Positions 55,710-64,000 of a stretch of DNA of 64,000 nucleotides are shown one piece after another. The stretch is taken from the NCBI GenBank assembly GCA_963836015.1, contig CAWIIF010000004.1:186001-250000 (forward strand). Reading direction: 5' to 3'. How positions within the stretch are numbered: the first letter of the stretch is position 1; the number at the start of each line of letters is the position of its first letter. Both the position numbers and the translations under genes were made by a program. Below the pieces are notes generated by a model. That model was not told the origin of the DNA and searched no databases. It saw only the letters and a list, made by a program, of their open reading frames with translations. The DNA is from CAWCDJ01 sp963836015. Its GTDB lineage: Bacteria > Acidobacteriota > Terriglobia > Bryobacterales > Bryobacteraceae.

Positions 55710-57111
55710 GATCGATAAGCTCCTTCAGGTTCGGCCGTTTGGTGAATGCGTACGCGTACAGGAATTCGACGATGAACGGTCGGTAGTCCTTGTTGTAATT
55801 CCAGTACTCGATGAGTTCTTTGTCCGCGAACACGCTGCGTTTGCGGCACAGGCTGATGAAGTGGTCCGCGTCGCGGATCTTCGTGTACACGTGCTCCACA
55901 ACACCCACGGTAGTGGCCACGCCAGCGTAGTACCCCCCGGTCCGGTAGAACACGATGCTGTCGCCGGGCTTCAGGTTCCGGTTGATGCTCCGGCTGATGT
56001 ACACCTTGCGTATCGCGTTCCGGTGCGGGAACTGCTCCACGAAATTCGCTGGTGACTCGGTGCGGAGGATGCTGTCCGGGAGGAGGCTGGTGTGGTAGGC
56101 CGGGTAGATAGGCACGATGTGGCACTGGGATGCCATGCTCACGTACGGGAACGTGAGCGCTGGCGCGCTGGCATCGAAGGTTGGTGGTCGCATGCCCCGC
56201 ACGAGCACGAGTTCCTTCCCTGTGAAGCCGATTTTCACGCCGTGCTCCGTGAAGCCGAAGTCCTGGAGTAACCGGATGAGGCGGCGTTGTTCGGGGGTGT
56301 TCGGGAAGATCGTCACGTACACGTCGTCAACGCCCTGGCGCAGCGCATTGTCGAAGATGATCTTGAGGAACCGCTCGCCGAGCTTGTACCCGTTCATCTC
56401 GACCTTGAACGTCCCGATCTTCAAGCGGCGCTTGGGTGTGAAGTGCGGCTCGATGTCACTGTAGTTCTCGTCCGGTCCCTCGACTTTGACGTACAGGAAC
56501 GCGACGAGATCCTTGCCCTCGTAGCACACGTACGCGGTCTCGTCGGCTTTGCGCGCGAACCACCGGTCGAAGTCCTTCCCCCCGTAGTCCTGGCGGAAGC
56601 TGTCGAAGAAGTCCTCTGGGATATCGACGTTCCCGAACACGGTTTTCTTAACCGCCAGGACCTTGTAGTCAACCAAGTCCGGGTTTTCCGCTGAGACTTT
56701 TTCCAGGAACGCATCGATCGTGAACACCCGATCGGCGATCCCGAGCACGGCGGCTTTCTTGTGGACGCCACGGTCTTCCGTGATGAGCAGGTCAACCCGT
56801 CCCGCGAAGACTTCGTTGATGATGATCGTGTCGTTCCGGTCATTCGCTGACTGGTCGGTCGCGCTGAACTGCGAGGCTTCCGCTGACATGGGCGCGGTCG
56901 TCTTGAGGGTGTGGTACGACTGCAGCTTTGCCTGGAATGCCGCGCGGACCTTTTCGTCTTTGTGCTTCTGGATTTCCTCCACGCTCACCGGGTGCGCGCA
57001 CTTATCGTGCCGCAGTTTGTCCAACCAATAGAACACGTTCCCGATGTCACGACGGACGACGGTGCTGGCTTCGCGGTGGATGAGGATATTGGTGTCCAAC
57101 AAGACCCGCAT
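55594..57111 (-). CDS. PIN - GNAT - PUA/EVE-like three-domain protein, candidate toxin or defence component
   Basis: 505 residues. A PIN-type nuclease domain (about 1-140) begins RVLLDTNILIH, with Asp6 and later acidic residues in 'LLITEDRGVHKKA'. A GNAT acetyltransferase-like domain follows (about 150-310; 'KDLVAFLYVKVEG', 'YKLGERFLKIIFDNAL', 'TEHGVKIGF'). The C-terminal 180 residues look like an EVE/PUA fold ('GDSIVFYRTGGYYAGVATTV'). The fusion of nuclease, acetyltransferase and RNA-recognition modules suggests RNA-directed activity, but none is demonstrated. It lies beside HepT/MntA and DUF2971 genes. Confidence 0.8.
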   Translation of the reverse strand: MRVLLDTNILIHREASTVVRRDIGNVFYWLDKLRHDKCAHPVSVEEIQKHKDEKVRAAFQAKLQSYHTLKTTAPMSAEASQFSATDQSANDRNDTIIINEVFAGRVDLLITEDRGVHKKAAVLGIADRVFTIDAFLEKVSAENPDLVDYKVLAVKKTVFGNVDIPEDFFDSFRQDYGGKDFDRWFARKADETAYVCYEGKDLVAFLYVKVEGPDENYSDIEPHFTPKRRLKIGTFKVEMNGYKLGERFLKIIFDNALRQGVDDVYVTIFPNTPEQRRLIRLLQDFGFTEHGVKIGFTGKELVLVRGMRPPTFDASAPALTFPYVSMASQCHIVPIYPAYHTSLLPDSILRTESPANFVEQFPHRNAIRKVYISRSINRNLKPGDSIVFYRTGGYYAGVATTVGVVEHVYTKIRDADHFISLCRKRSVFADKELIEYWNYNKDYRPFIVEFLYAYAFTKRPNLKELIDHGIIRDVTSAPRGFEPLTKDQFRTILQLAQADARGFIH

Positions 57112-57359
57112 ACGTCAAGAATATGACAGGAGATCGAAAAGAACATTCTACTCCACACTTGTTCCACACTGTCGTCGCCTGCTGTGATGTTTGCCGTAGG
57201 CGCCGGCGTTAAGGCGTCGTCCGCCTGACCAGCGGCCCACCTAATCCGGTCAACGACCCTGTTCGCCAACGTCCCGAAGAGTCGCTTGGATACGTTTTCA
57301 AGATCTTGGGTCGGCTACGAGCCCGGAGAACAAAGACGGTCGCCGCCAAGAAGTAGGGT

Positions 57360-58031
57360 CTATCGACGCGCGTCGGCGTGCCACCATGGCTCGCCTTCGA
57401 GCCTGACAAGCAAAAAGGCATCCTGACGCATTCCGGCCCACCAGCATTTGACCGAGTCGCCGTACGGCTTAAGCGCTTCGACGACGGCATCACTGTCGTC
57501 AGGCTTGCATTGTGAACCGATGATTACTTCCTTGAGTTCCAGATTCGGACCGAAAGCCATCCACCGCAGCCCCTTCTCGTCGGGAGGGTCATTGAGGCGG
57601 ACGAACATGCGGACTTCCTGCTCATAGCTCCAGCTTTCGTGCTTCGTCCGCAACATTCGATCGACGAAGTCGAGATTGACATCTTCTTTGCCGACGCTAA
57701 GAACATTCGGCCGGTACAAAACGTCGGTATCGTACCGGTTGTTCCCATCGGGTATCTCGAACCCGAGGCAAACACCTGTATGCGCCGCCCCGTAGTGGCT
57801 CCAGAGCAGGAGGTTGTCCCAATTCCGGCTGAAGCACAGGATGGCCGAGGTCTTTCGAAAATGCACGACGAGATTCTCGATGGCGTATCGAATCTCCGGA
57901 TCCGTTGTGTCCACCGGCCCCAGGTCGAACGGGTCGTTCAGTTCGTCTATGGTCGAGAGTTTCAAGTGGTGATCGCGAAGGTTGCTGATGCCATACTCCG
58001 CCGACGTGAACTTGTAGACTCGCTTGCTCAT
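57360..58031 (-). CDS. DUF2971 family protein
   Basis: 223 residues. Start MSKRVYKFTSAEYGISNL and 'LSTIDELNDPFD' are characteristic of DUF2971, as are ILCFSRNWDNLLLWSHYGAAHTGVCLGF and 'YEQEVRMFV'. The family is frequent in mobile and defence islands but lacks an established biochemical role. No Shine-Dalgarno is obvious. The 248-base gap to the PIN-GNAT gene and the 246-base gap on its other side contain no visible gene. Confidence 0.9.
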   Translation of the reverse strand: MSKRVYKFTSAEYGISNLRDHHLKLSTIDELNDPFDLGPVDTTDPEIRYAIENLVVHFRKTSAILCFSRNWDNLLLWSHYGAAHTGVCLGFEIPDGNNRYDTDVLYRPNVLSVGKEDVNLDFVDRMLRTKHESWSYEQEVRMFVRLNDPPDEKGLRWMAFGPNLELKEVIIGSQCKPDDSDAVVEALKPYGDSVKCWWAGMRQDAFLLVRLEGEPWWHADARR

Positions 58032-58277
58032 TCTGAGGTAATTTTAAGCGTTCACACGGGCGAACATCAGGGATTAGGAATGGGAAACGCGCTTCGCACG
58101 TGTGATCAGATCCACCCGGCCGTCCTGTCGCCTATGGTGATAACTGCCCGCCGGCGATAAAGAACGCCTGGTCGCCGAGGGGCGAGTTAGTCGGATAACC
58201 GCGACCGGAACAGGCTCGTGGCCGGCAAACCTGCCGGATGCCGCCGGGCGAACGCGCCTACCGTCGCACACTCGCGC

Positions 58278-60895
58278 TTACTCCCAGCGCAGCGCCACTA
58301 CCGGATCCACTTTCATCGCCCGCCGCGCCGGAACGTAGCTCGCCAGCATCGCTGTCAGCGTCCATACCAGAGAGGCCGCGGCGAACGACGCCGGGTCGAG
58401 CGGGCTCAGGCCATACAAGAGACCTCCCATCATCCGAGTCACGCCCGCGCTGAGGAGCAGGCCGAAGCCGATGCCGGTGGCCGTCAGCCCGAGTCCGCGA
58501 CCCAGCACCATCCACATCACGTCCGCCTTCTGGGCGCCCATCGCCAGCCGCACTCCGATCTCCCGCGTCCGCTGCGCGACCGCATAAGCGACCACACCGT
58601 ATAGTCCCACCGCGGCCAGCAGCATGCCCAACCCGCCGAACACCGCGAGCAGGGCGGCCTGCCAGCGCACTCTCCACAGCGACTCCGTAGCAAAGTCCTC
58701 GAGGGTTTCGATGTCGTATACCCGGAGGTTTGGGTCCATCCCGTGCAGCATCGTGCGCAGGGGCGCACTGAGCTCGTTGGGGTTGCCTGAGGTGTGGACG
58801 ATCACCGCCACGAAGCCCTCCCAATCCTGCGCGAGAGGTCGATATACGTACGAGCGCGGAGCCTCATCGAGCGATTCGTATTTTGCGTCCTTGGCCACGC
58901 CGACCACTTGCGCGAGGTCGCGCGGCCGGCCGGGACCGCATCCCAGCCACACGGATTTGCCGATAGGGTCGGCGTTGGGCCAGTTTCGACGGGCGTAGGT
59001 TTCATTAACGATTACGACGCGCGGCGATGACGCCTGATCCTGAGGGCCGAAATCCCGGCCACGAACGATCGGGATGGACAGAGTGTCGAAATACCCGGGC
59101 ACGATCGTATCGGAGGTGACGCGGCGGGGACGCGTGGTGGGATCGGGCATCGCGCAGACGGAACCAGACATGTTCAGGGGAGTGGTATAGCTGATCGTGG
59201 CGCCTCGGACGCCGGGAAGCGCGCGGATACGTTCCAGTACCCGGTCGAGGAAGGTCCTGCCGGTTTCCGGCGTGTATTCGGGCTCGGAAACGTTGATGCG
59301 CGCGGCCAGGCGGTGGTCTATGGCGAAGCCCGGCTCGACTTCGCGGGCGTGCTGTAATCCCCGCAGCAGCAGGGTGGCGGCGATCAGCAGCACCAGCGAT
59401 AAGGCCACCTGCGCCACCACGTAGATATCGCGCTGGCGCATGCGCCGCGGAGGCGCCTCGCCTTTCAGTGCGAATGCCAGGTCGGGCCGGGAGTGCTCGA
59501 TGGCAGGCGCGATGCTGAAAATCAGCGCGCTGGCGAGTGCGGCCGCGAAAGCGAAGGCCACCATACGCCAACCCACGGCAAGATTCAGCGATACCATCCC
59601 CATGTGCGGAAGGGCCGGGAGCGAACGGGCCAGCAGTCCGTTCGCCCAGTATCCCAACAGCAGGCCGAGCACGGCGCCGCCGGCCGCCAGCACCAGCCCC
59701 TCGGACAGCGTCTGGCACACCAGCCGGAACCGGCCGGCTCCCAGCGCCTGCCTCACCGCCATCTCGTGACGCCGCACGGCCGAGCGGGAAAGCAGGAGGT
59801 TGGCCACGTTCACGCACGCGATCAACAGCACCACCCCGCTCACCGAGAGCAGCATGATGGCCATGACCGTGGCGAATTCACGAACGGCCGGCATCGACGC
59901 CCCGGCCGCGACGTCCATCGTGATGGCTCCCCGAGGTGCATTGTCGCGGGGAAATTCGCGCAGGATCTGCGCGTCGATGGACTTCATCTCCGCCTCCGAC
60001 TCCCGCAATTCCCTGTCCGGAGCGAGCCGTCCGACCAGCCGCACTCGCGGCCGCTCGCGCTCGCCGGGGTTGGACAGGAAGTCGCGCACATACGGCTGCG
60101 ACAACAGGGGAATCCAGATCTCGGCGCTGTGCGGCGGCGACAGCCCGATGAAGCCGGGCGGGGCCACTCCGATTACGCGATACCACTGCGACCCGGCGCG
60201 CACGCGCTCCCCGATCGCGTTCGTACTGCGGCCGAACCGGCGCGACCACGCGGCATCGCTGATCACCGCGACCGGATCGGCGCCCGGCCGCTCATCCTCG
60301 GGCGGAACCAGCGTCCCGACTGTGCCGGGAGCTGCAGCACATCGGCAAAATTGGCCGAGACCGCTTCGGCCATGATGATCTGACTGACTCCGCCGCTGTC
60401 GAGCGACGTGGACGAATCGTCCACGGCCAGCAGCCCCGAGAACAGCTTGCCGCCCGGCGCCGCCGCACGCCGTTCCATCTCCTGGTAATCGCGATACGAG
60501 CATGTCATGTCTTCGCCCGTGCGGCCAACCGCGACCACGCGATCGGCGTGCGGGACCGGCAGCGGCTCCCAAAAGAGCGAGTTGACGAAGCTGAAGACGG
60601 TGCTGTTCACGCCGATGCCCAAGGCCACGCAGAGCATGGCCGTGAGTGTGTAGCCCGGGTTCCGGCGCAGCACGCGCACGGCGTAGTGCAGGTCCTGCCG
60701 CAGGTCCGGTACCTTCAGCCGGTGCGGCGAGAGCCGCACCGCGGCGCAGCTCAGCACCTCGCGCCAGTACCACAGGCGGCCGCCTCCCCGCTCCTGAAAT
60801 TCCTCGCGCAGGTCGCCCGCAATGATCTCCCCTTCCCTTCCGGGCGCGAGAAGCCGGATGATTCTCTCCGCGATTTTCGGTGGCTGTTCAGGCAA
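58278..60895 (-). CDS. ADOP-type acidobacterial ABC permease (MacB-like), frameshifted
   Basis: TTG start 60895, overlapping padR by 8 bases. The N-terminal ADOP region (IIAGDLREEFQERGGG) is followed by a first membrane segment, a MacB-like periplasmic domain, and FtsX-like permease domains with three segments near the middle and four at the end (last 'LRWE'). The frame breaks near 60299-60304: inserting one base joins 'SGRWFRP' to 'EDERPGADPVAV', giving 872 residues, normal for ADOP. Such proteins pair with a PadR regulator and probably export peptides or toxic compounds. No ATPase gene is next to it. Confidence 0.92.
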
Positions 60896-61205
60896 GCCGG
60901 ACCCCCTTCCACATGCGCTCCAGCATCTCTTTCGCTCGAGCCAGCGCCTCGGCCCCCGGGGGTTCCACCCGGAAGTACCGTCGCGACCGCCCGCCGCGTA
61001 CCGCTGTCGGATCGGCGAACCAGGAGCTGACGTACCTCTTTGCCTCCAGCCGGTCGAGCGTGGAATACAGCGCGCCCACGGTGACCTTGCGCCCGCCGCG
61101 TTTTTCGATTTCGCGACGGATCGGGACGCCGTAGGCGTTGTCCCCCAGGCGAATCACGGCGAGCAGAACGATCTGCTCGAACTCTCCGAGATAGTGGTCC
61201 CGCAT
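60888..61205 (-). CDS. PadR family transcriptional regulator
   Basis: 105 residues from ATG 61205. Winged-helix PadR pattern: HYLGEFEQIVLLAVIRLGDN, AYGVPIRREIEKRGG, VTVGALYSTLDRLEAKRYV, GGRSRRYFRVEPPGA. It overlaps the ADOP gene and is transcribed before it, so it probably autoregulates the pair. Ligand unknown. Confidence 0.95.
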   Translation of the reverse strand: MRDHYLGEFEQIVLLAVIRLGDNAYGVPIRREIEKRGGRKVTVGALYSTLDRLEAKRYVSSWFADPTAVRGGRSRRYFRVEPPGAEALARAKEMLERMWKGVRLA

Positions 61206-61370
61206 ATTTGTTCTGAATTGTAGATCAAATGTGCCGGCGCTGCAACTCGCGCGTCGGAACTGGTTGGATCGGGACGGACTTGCTCGCGGATTTCGGCGCC
61301 GTGCGCAGAGCGCTATTGGCCTTGCGCCGAGGGATTGCGCTGCGCCTCGCGCCGGCGCACAATGCGTAGG

Positions 61371-62042
61371 ATGAGGACCCAGGCCGCCATTGCAGCCCTT
61401 GTGCTTGCCGTGGCGCTCGCGGCGCGCGGCGCCGACGCTCCCTCGCCGGGCGACTGGCGCCCGCTGTTTGACGGCAAATCGCTCGCCGGATGGCGCGAGT
61501 CCGATTTCTTCGGCGCCGGCAGGATCACGGTTCAGGACGGCGTGATCACAATCGGTTCCGGGGCGTTGACCGGAATCTCCTGGGCCGGCGCGACGCTGCC
61601 GTTTCCCGCTGCCGGATACGAAGTCCGCGTCGAGGCGGCGCGAATCAAAGGCGGGGACTTCTTTGCCGGCATCACCTTCCCCGTGCGCGATTCGTATTGC
61701 ACCTGGATCAACGGCGGTTGGGGCGGTAAAGTCGTCGGTCTGTCCAGCATAGACGGGGCCGACGCGTCGATGAACGAAACTACCTTTGACCGTATTTTCG
61801 AACTCGGCCGCTGGTACACTCTCCGCCTCCGCGTCACCAAGGATGCGATCACGGCGTGGATCGACGACGAGCTGGCGATCGACTTCAAGATCGGTAAGCA
61901 CTGGATCGCCCTCCGCGAGGGAGAGATCGAGCACTCGGTTCCCTTCGGCATCGCGACCTATAACACCGTCGGCGCCGTGCGCAAAATCGAATGGCGGCCC
62001 GTCGTGGCCGCCGCGGCGCCGGACTCCCGCCCGAAGCCCTGA
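61371..62042 (+). CDS. Exported DUF1080 (3-keto-disaccharide hydrolase-like) domain protein
   Basis: 223 residues from ATG 61371, beginning a signal peptide (MRTQAAIAALVLAVALAARG). A single concanavalin-like DUF1080 domain: WRPLFDGKSLAGWRE near the start and 'LGRWYTLRLRVTKDAITAWID' later. Members bind or cleave sugars and are common in Planctomycetes and Acidobacteria. It precedes a Gfo/Idh/MocA oxidoreductase, consistent with sugar metabolism (3-keto-glycoside chemistry), inferred from neighbours. Confidence 0.88.
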   Translation: MRTQAAIAALVLAVALAARGADAPSPGDWRPLFDGKSLAGWRESDFFGAGRITVQDGVITIGSGALTGISWAGATLPFPAAGYEVRVEAARIKGGDFFAGITFPVRDSYCTWINGGWGGKVVGLSSIDGADASMNETTFDRIFELGRWYTLRLRVTKDAITAWIDDELAIDFKIGKHWIALREGEIEHSVPFGIATYNTVGAVRKIEWRPVVAAAAPDSRPKP

Positions 62043-62148
62043 CGGGGCCCGGGGGCGCACCCGGAAGCGAAACTCCATTGTGGCGGCCCGCGTGTGGTGA
62101 TACAGTCAACGAGAATACAGGATCGTCTTATCCGGTCAGGGAGGAATT

Positions 62149-63522
62149 ATGGCGGAAGAGAAGAAAAACGTCACTCGAAGGGGGTTCGGCAAATCCCTCG
62201 CCCAGGCGGGTGTGGCGGCCGCCGCCGCGGGACCCGTCGCGGCGCAGATCGCGTCGCCCGGACCGGGCCAGTTCGGCCCCGTGGTCGTCGGCAATTACGC
62301 GATGCTCGATCAGATCACTTTCGGCGGCATCGGAATCCGCAATCGGGGAATGGGCGACCTGCGGCAGCTGCTCGGCGACCAGCGGGTCAAATTCGTCGCC
62401 ATCGCCGACGTCCGCGAGAGCGCCCGCGAGATGGTCAAGAGCACGGTCGACAACTACTATAAGAACAACGACTGCAAGATGTACCGCGATCCCGCCGAGA
62501 TCCTGGCGCGGCCGGATATCGACGCCCTTCTGATCGCTACCAGCGACCGCTGGCACGGGCCGATGGCCATGTGGGCAGCCCAGTCAGGCAAGGACATGTA
62601 CATCGAGAAGCCCGGCGCCATGTCCATCAACGAGAGCTACGAGATGGCCGACAACGTCCGCCGCTATGGCGTTGTGTACCAGTCGGGAGCCCAGCGCAAA
62701 AACCAGTTCTCGTTCGAGTTCGCGGTCGGACTGGCGCGCAGCGGCAAGCTCGGACGGCTCACCGCCGTCCACGCGGATACCGCCATCGGACTCGGCACCG
62801 TGGACGCCGGAGGCCACGGCTGGTGGGCCGCCGAAACTCCCGAACCCGATCCGCTCGTCTTCGACTGGGACAAGTGGCTCGGCCCCTGTCTCTGGCGGCC
62901 CTGGAACTCGAACTACCCCGACCGGGGCCGCGGCGAGTTCTGGGACTTCCATGCCGGCCTCCTCGAGTGGGCCTCCCACACCGTTGCCATGGCTCAATGG
63001 GCCGCCGACATGGAGCACACCGAGCCCGTCGAGTACATCCCCGAAGGCCCCACGTTCCGCGGTGACGGCCTGATCGAGCGCTACACGATTTATTGCCGGT
63101 ATGCCAACGGCGTGCAGCTCATCCTGCGCAATCACACTTGGGGCGGCCTGGGCTCGTGCAGCAACCGTTTCGAGGGCACGGAGGGCTGGGTCGAGGTCGG
63201 CGATAGCGGCCGGATCGAGGTCTCCGACAATCTCAAGTCCCTCGTGCCGAAACGGCAGGGCACCCGGTACGACCCCACCGCCGAGCACATCCGCGAGTTT
63301 GTCCAGTGCATCCGCTCGCGCACCCCTCCGCGCGCCAATGCGGAAGTGACCTGCCACACGCACGTGGCTGCGCACGCCGCCTGGATCTGCGCGCAGTTGA
63401 ACCGCAAAGTAACCTGGGACCCGGCCAAACGGATGTTCCTGAACGACGAAGAGGCCAACCGCATGCGCGGCCGGGCCTATCGCGAACCGTGGCGCGCCGA
63501 AGCGCTGGCCACCAGCATGTAG
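62149..63522 (+). CDS. Gfo/Idh/MocA-family oxidoreductase with Tat signal
   Basis: 457 residues. Twin-arginine signal (VTRRGFGKSLAQAG), so probably exported with bound cofactor. An NAD(P)-binding Rossmann region ('VAIADVRES', DALLIATSDRWHG) and the family EKPGAM motif with its Lys. The C-terminal domain has a Trp-rich segment ('GHGWWAAETPEPDPLVFDWDKW'). It likely oxidises or reduces a sugar or related polyol; the substrate is not predictable. Downstream of the DUF1080 gene (106-base gap). Confidence 0.93.
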   Translation: MAEEKKNVTRRGFGKSLAQAGVAAAAAGPVAAQIASPGPGQFGPVVVGNYAMLDQITFGGIGIRNRGMGDLRQLLGDQRVKFVAIADVRESAREMVKSTVDNYYKNNDCKMYRDPAEILARPDIDALLIATSDRWHGPMAMWAAQSGKDMYIEKPGAMSINESYEMADNVRRYGVVYQSGAQRKNQFSFEFAVGLARSGKLGRLTAVHADTAIGLGTVDAGGHGWWAAETPEPDPLVFDWDKWLGPCLWRPWNSNYPDRGRGEFWDFHAGLLEWASHTVAMAQWAADMEHTEPVEYIPEGPTFRGDGLIERYTIYCRYANGVQLILRNHTWGGLGSCSNRFEGTEGWVEVGDSGRIEVSDNLKSLVPKRQGTRYDPTAEHIREFVQCIRSRTPPRANAEVTCHTHVAAHAAWICAQLNRKVTWDPAKRMFLNDEEANRMRGRAYREPWRAEALATSM

Positions 63523-63550
63523 GCGATCAAACAGGATAAGGAGCCAGACA

Positions 63551-64000
63551 ATGCCACAGACAACTGGACAGACACAGACCGTTCCCGGCGGAGCCCCGCA
63601 GACGACACCCGCGACGCCGAAAGCCCCGCCTGCTCGCGTGCCCCCTCCGACCGTTCCTCCCGAGTTCGACGCCCTGCCTATCTGGAAGATGGAGCCGCCG
63701 AAGCTGGTGGCGATGGTGAAGGACCCGTCGTCCACCGTCTTCCAGAAGGCGATCGCGTGCAAGAAACTCGCCTTCGTCGGGGGCAGGGACGCGATCGCTC
63801 CGATGGCCGCGCTGCTGAATCACCCGCAGCTTGCCTGCTACGCAAGGTTCGGCATGGAGCCGAATCCCGATCCCTCGGTGGACGAAGCCTTCCGCGCGGC
63901 GCTCCCGAAACTCAGCGGCCGTTTGAAGATCGGAGTGATCAATTCCATTGGCGTGCGCAAGGACGCCAAGGCCCTCGACGCGCTCACCAGGTTGATCGAC
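63551..64000 (+). CDS. HEAT-repeat-like protein, 5' part (3' end outside window)
   Basis: 150 residues visible from ATG 63551, with AAGGAG 8 bases upstream; the frame is open at the window end. A Pro/Thr/Gln-rich N-terminus (PQTTGQTQTVPGGAPQTTPA) is followed by helical segments ('SSTVFQKAIACKKLAFVGG', 'RDAIAPMAALLNHPQLACYA') of HEAT-like character. No signal peptide is evident. It lies 28 bases after the oxidoreductase, so probably one operon. Confidence 0.7.
   Translation, partial: MPQTTGQTQTVPGGAPQTTPATPKAPPARVPPPTVPPEFDALPIWKMEPPKLVAMVKDPSSTVFQKAIACKKLAFVGGRDAIAPMAALLNHPQLACYARFGMEPNPDPSVDEAFRAALPKLSGRLKIGVINSIGVRKDAKALDALTRLID

Noticed and set aside
1..64000. CRISPR arrays, rRNA genes, transposases, prophage
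   Set aside because: No regularly spaced repeats, rRNA sequence, transposase or integrase motif seen on either strand.

Overview
The window looks like a chromosomal segment of an acidobacterium, most likely of the Solibacter/Bryobacter group. This is inferred from gene content, not from a phylogenetic marker. Pointers are two VWFA-related acidobacterial-domain proteins, an Oar-like TonB-dependent receptor with a carboxypeptidase-regulatory plug, an ADOP-type permease paired with a PadR regulator, a DUF1592/DUF1552/ankyrin operon, and high GC throughout. Kdo genes and a lipid A-type acyltransferase indicate a Gram-negative envelope.

Layout. 1-16.8 kb is a type VI secretion locus: tssG (cut by the window edge), clpV, vgrG, a LysM/HExxH protein that is a plausible secreted effector, an unknown partner, a PAAR-like DUF4280 protein, a DUF4384 lipoprotein-like protein, a three-gene opposite-strand operon (TPR / caspase-PEGA / TPR, all exported), and tssK. 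16.8-17.2 kb holds two non-coding palindromic repeats. 17-30 kb is mostly housekeeping and redox: a subtilase, GreA, a CDP-alcohol phosphotransferase, a response regulator, a SplB-like radical SAM protein, an LpxL-like acyltransferase, a hybrid kinase, bacterioferritin, MoaA-NadA, and a divergent radical SAM protein whose apparent stop is best read as selenocysteine. 30-42.8 kb has the ankyrin/DUF1552/DUF1592 operon, two RRM proteins with small companions, a coiled-coil protein, a large TonB receptor and a His/Met-rich outer-membrane protein. 42.8-54.1 kb has EtfAB, FabF-AcpP, an ABC exporter, VWA proteins and kdsB-pyrG-kdsA. 54.2-58.0 kb is a small accessory island: HepT/MntA, ASCH, PIN-GNAT-PUA and DUF2971. 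58.3-64 kb has ADOP/PadR, a DUF1080 protein, a Tat-exported Gfo/Idh/MocA oxidoreductase and a HEAT-like protein cut by the window end.

Two points affect how the whole window is read. First, at least six conserved genes (vgrG, tssK, the 41.5-kb outer-membrane gene, fabF, the ABC permease, ADOP) are each broken by one single-base indel, and each becomes a normal full-length gene when the indel is undone. Since fabF is usually essential, sequence or assembly error is the simplest explanation, although the T6SS breaks could be real. Second, the radical SAM gene at 27.9-29.3 kb reads Cys-TGA-Ala-Glu-Pro at its 3' end, followed by a correctly spaced stem-loop, so conventional gene calling truncates a selenoprotein here.
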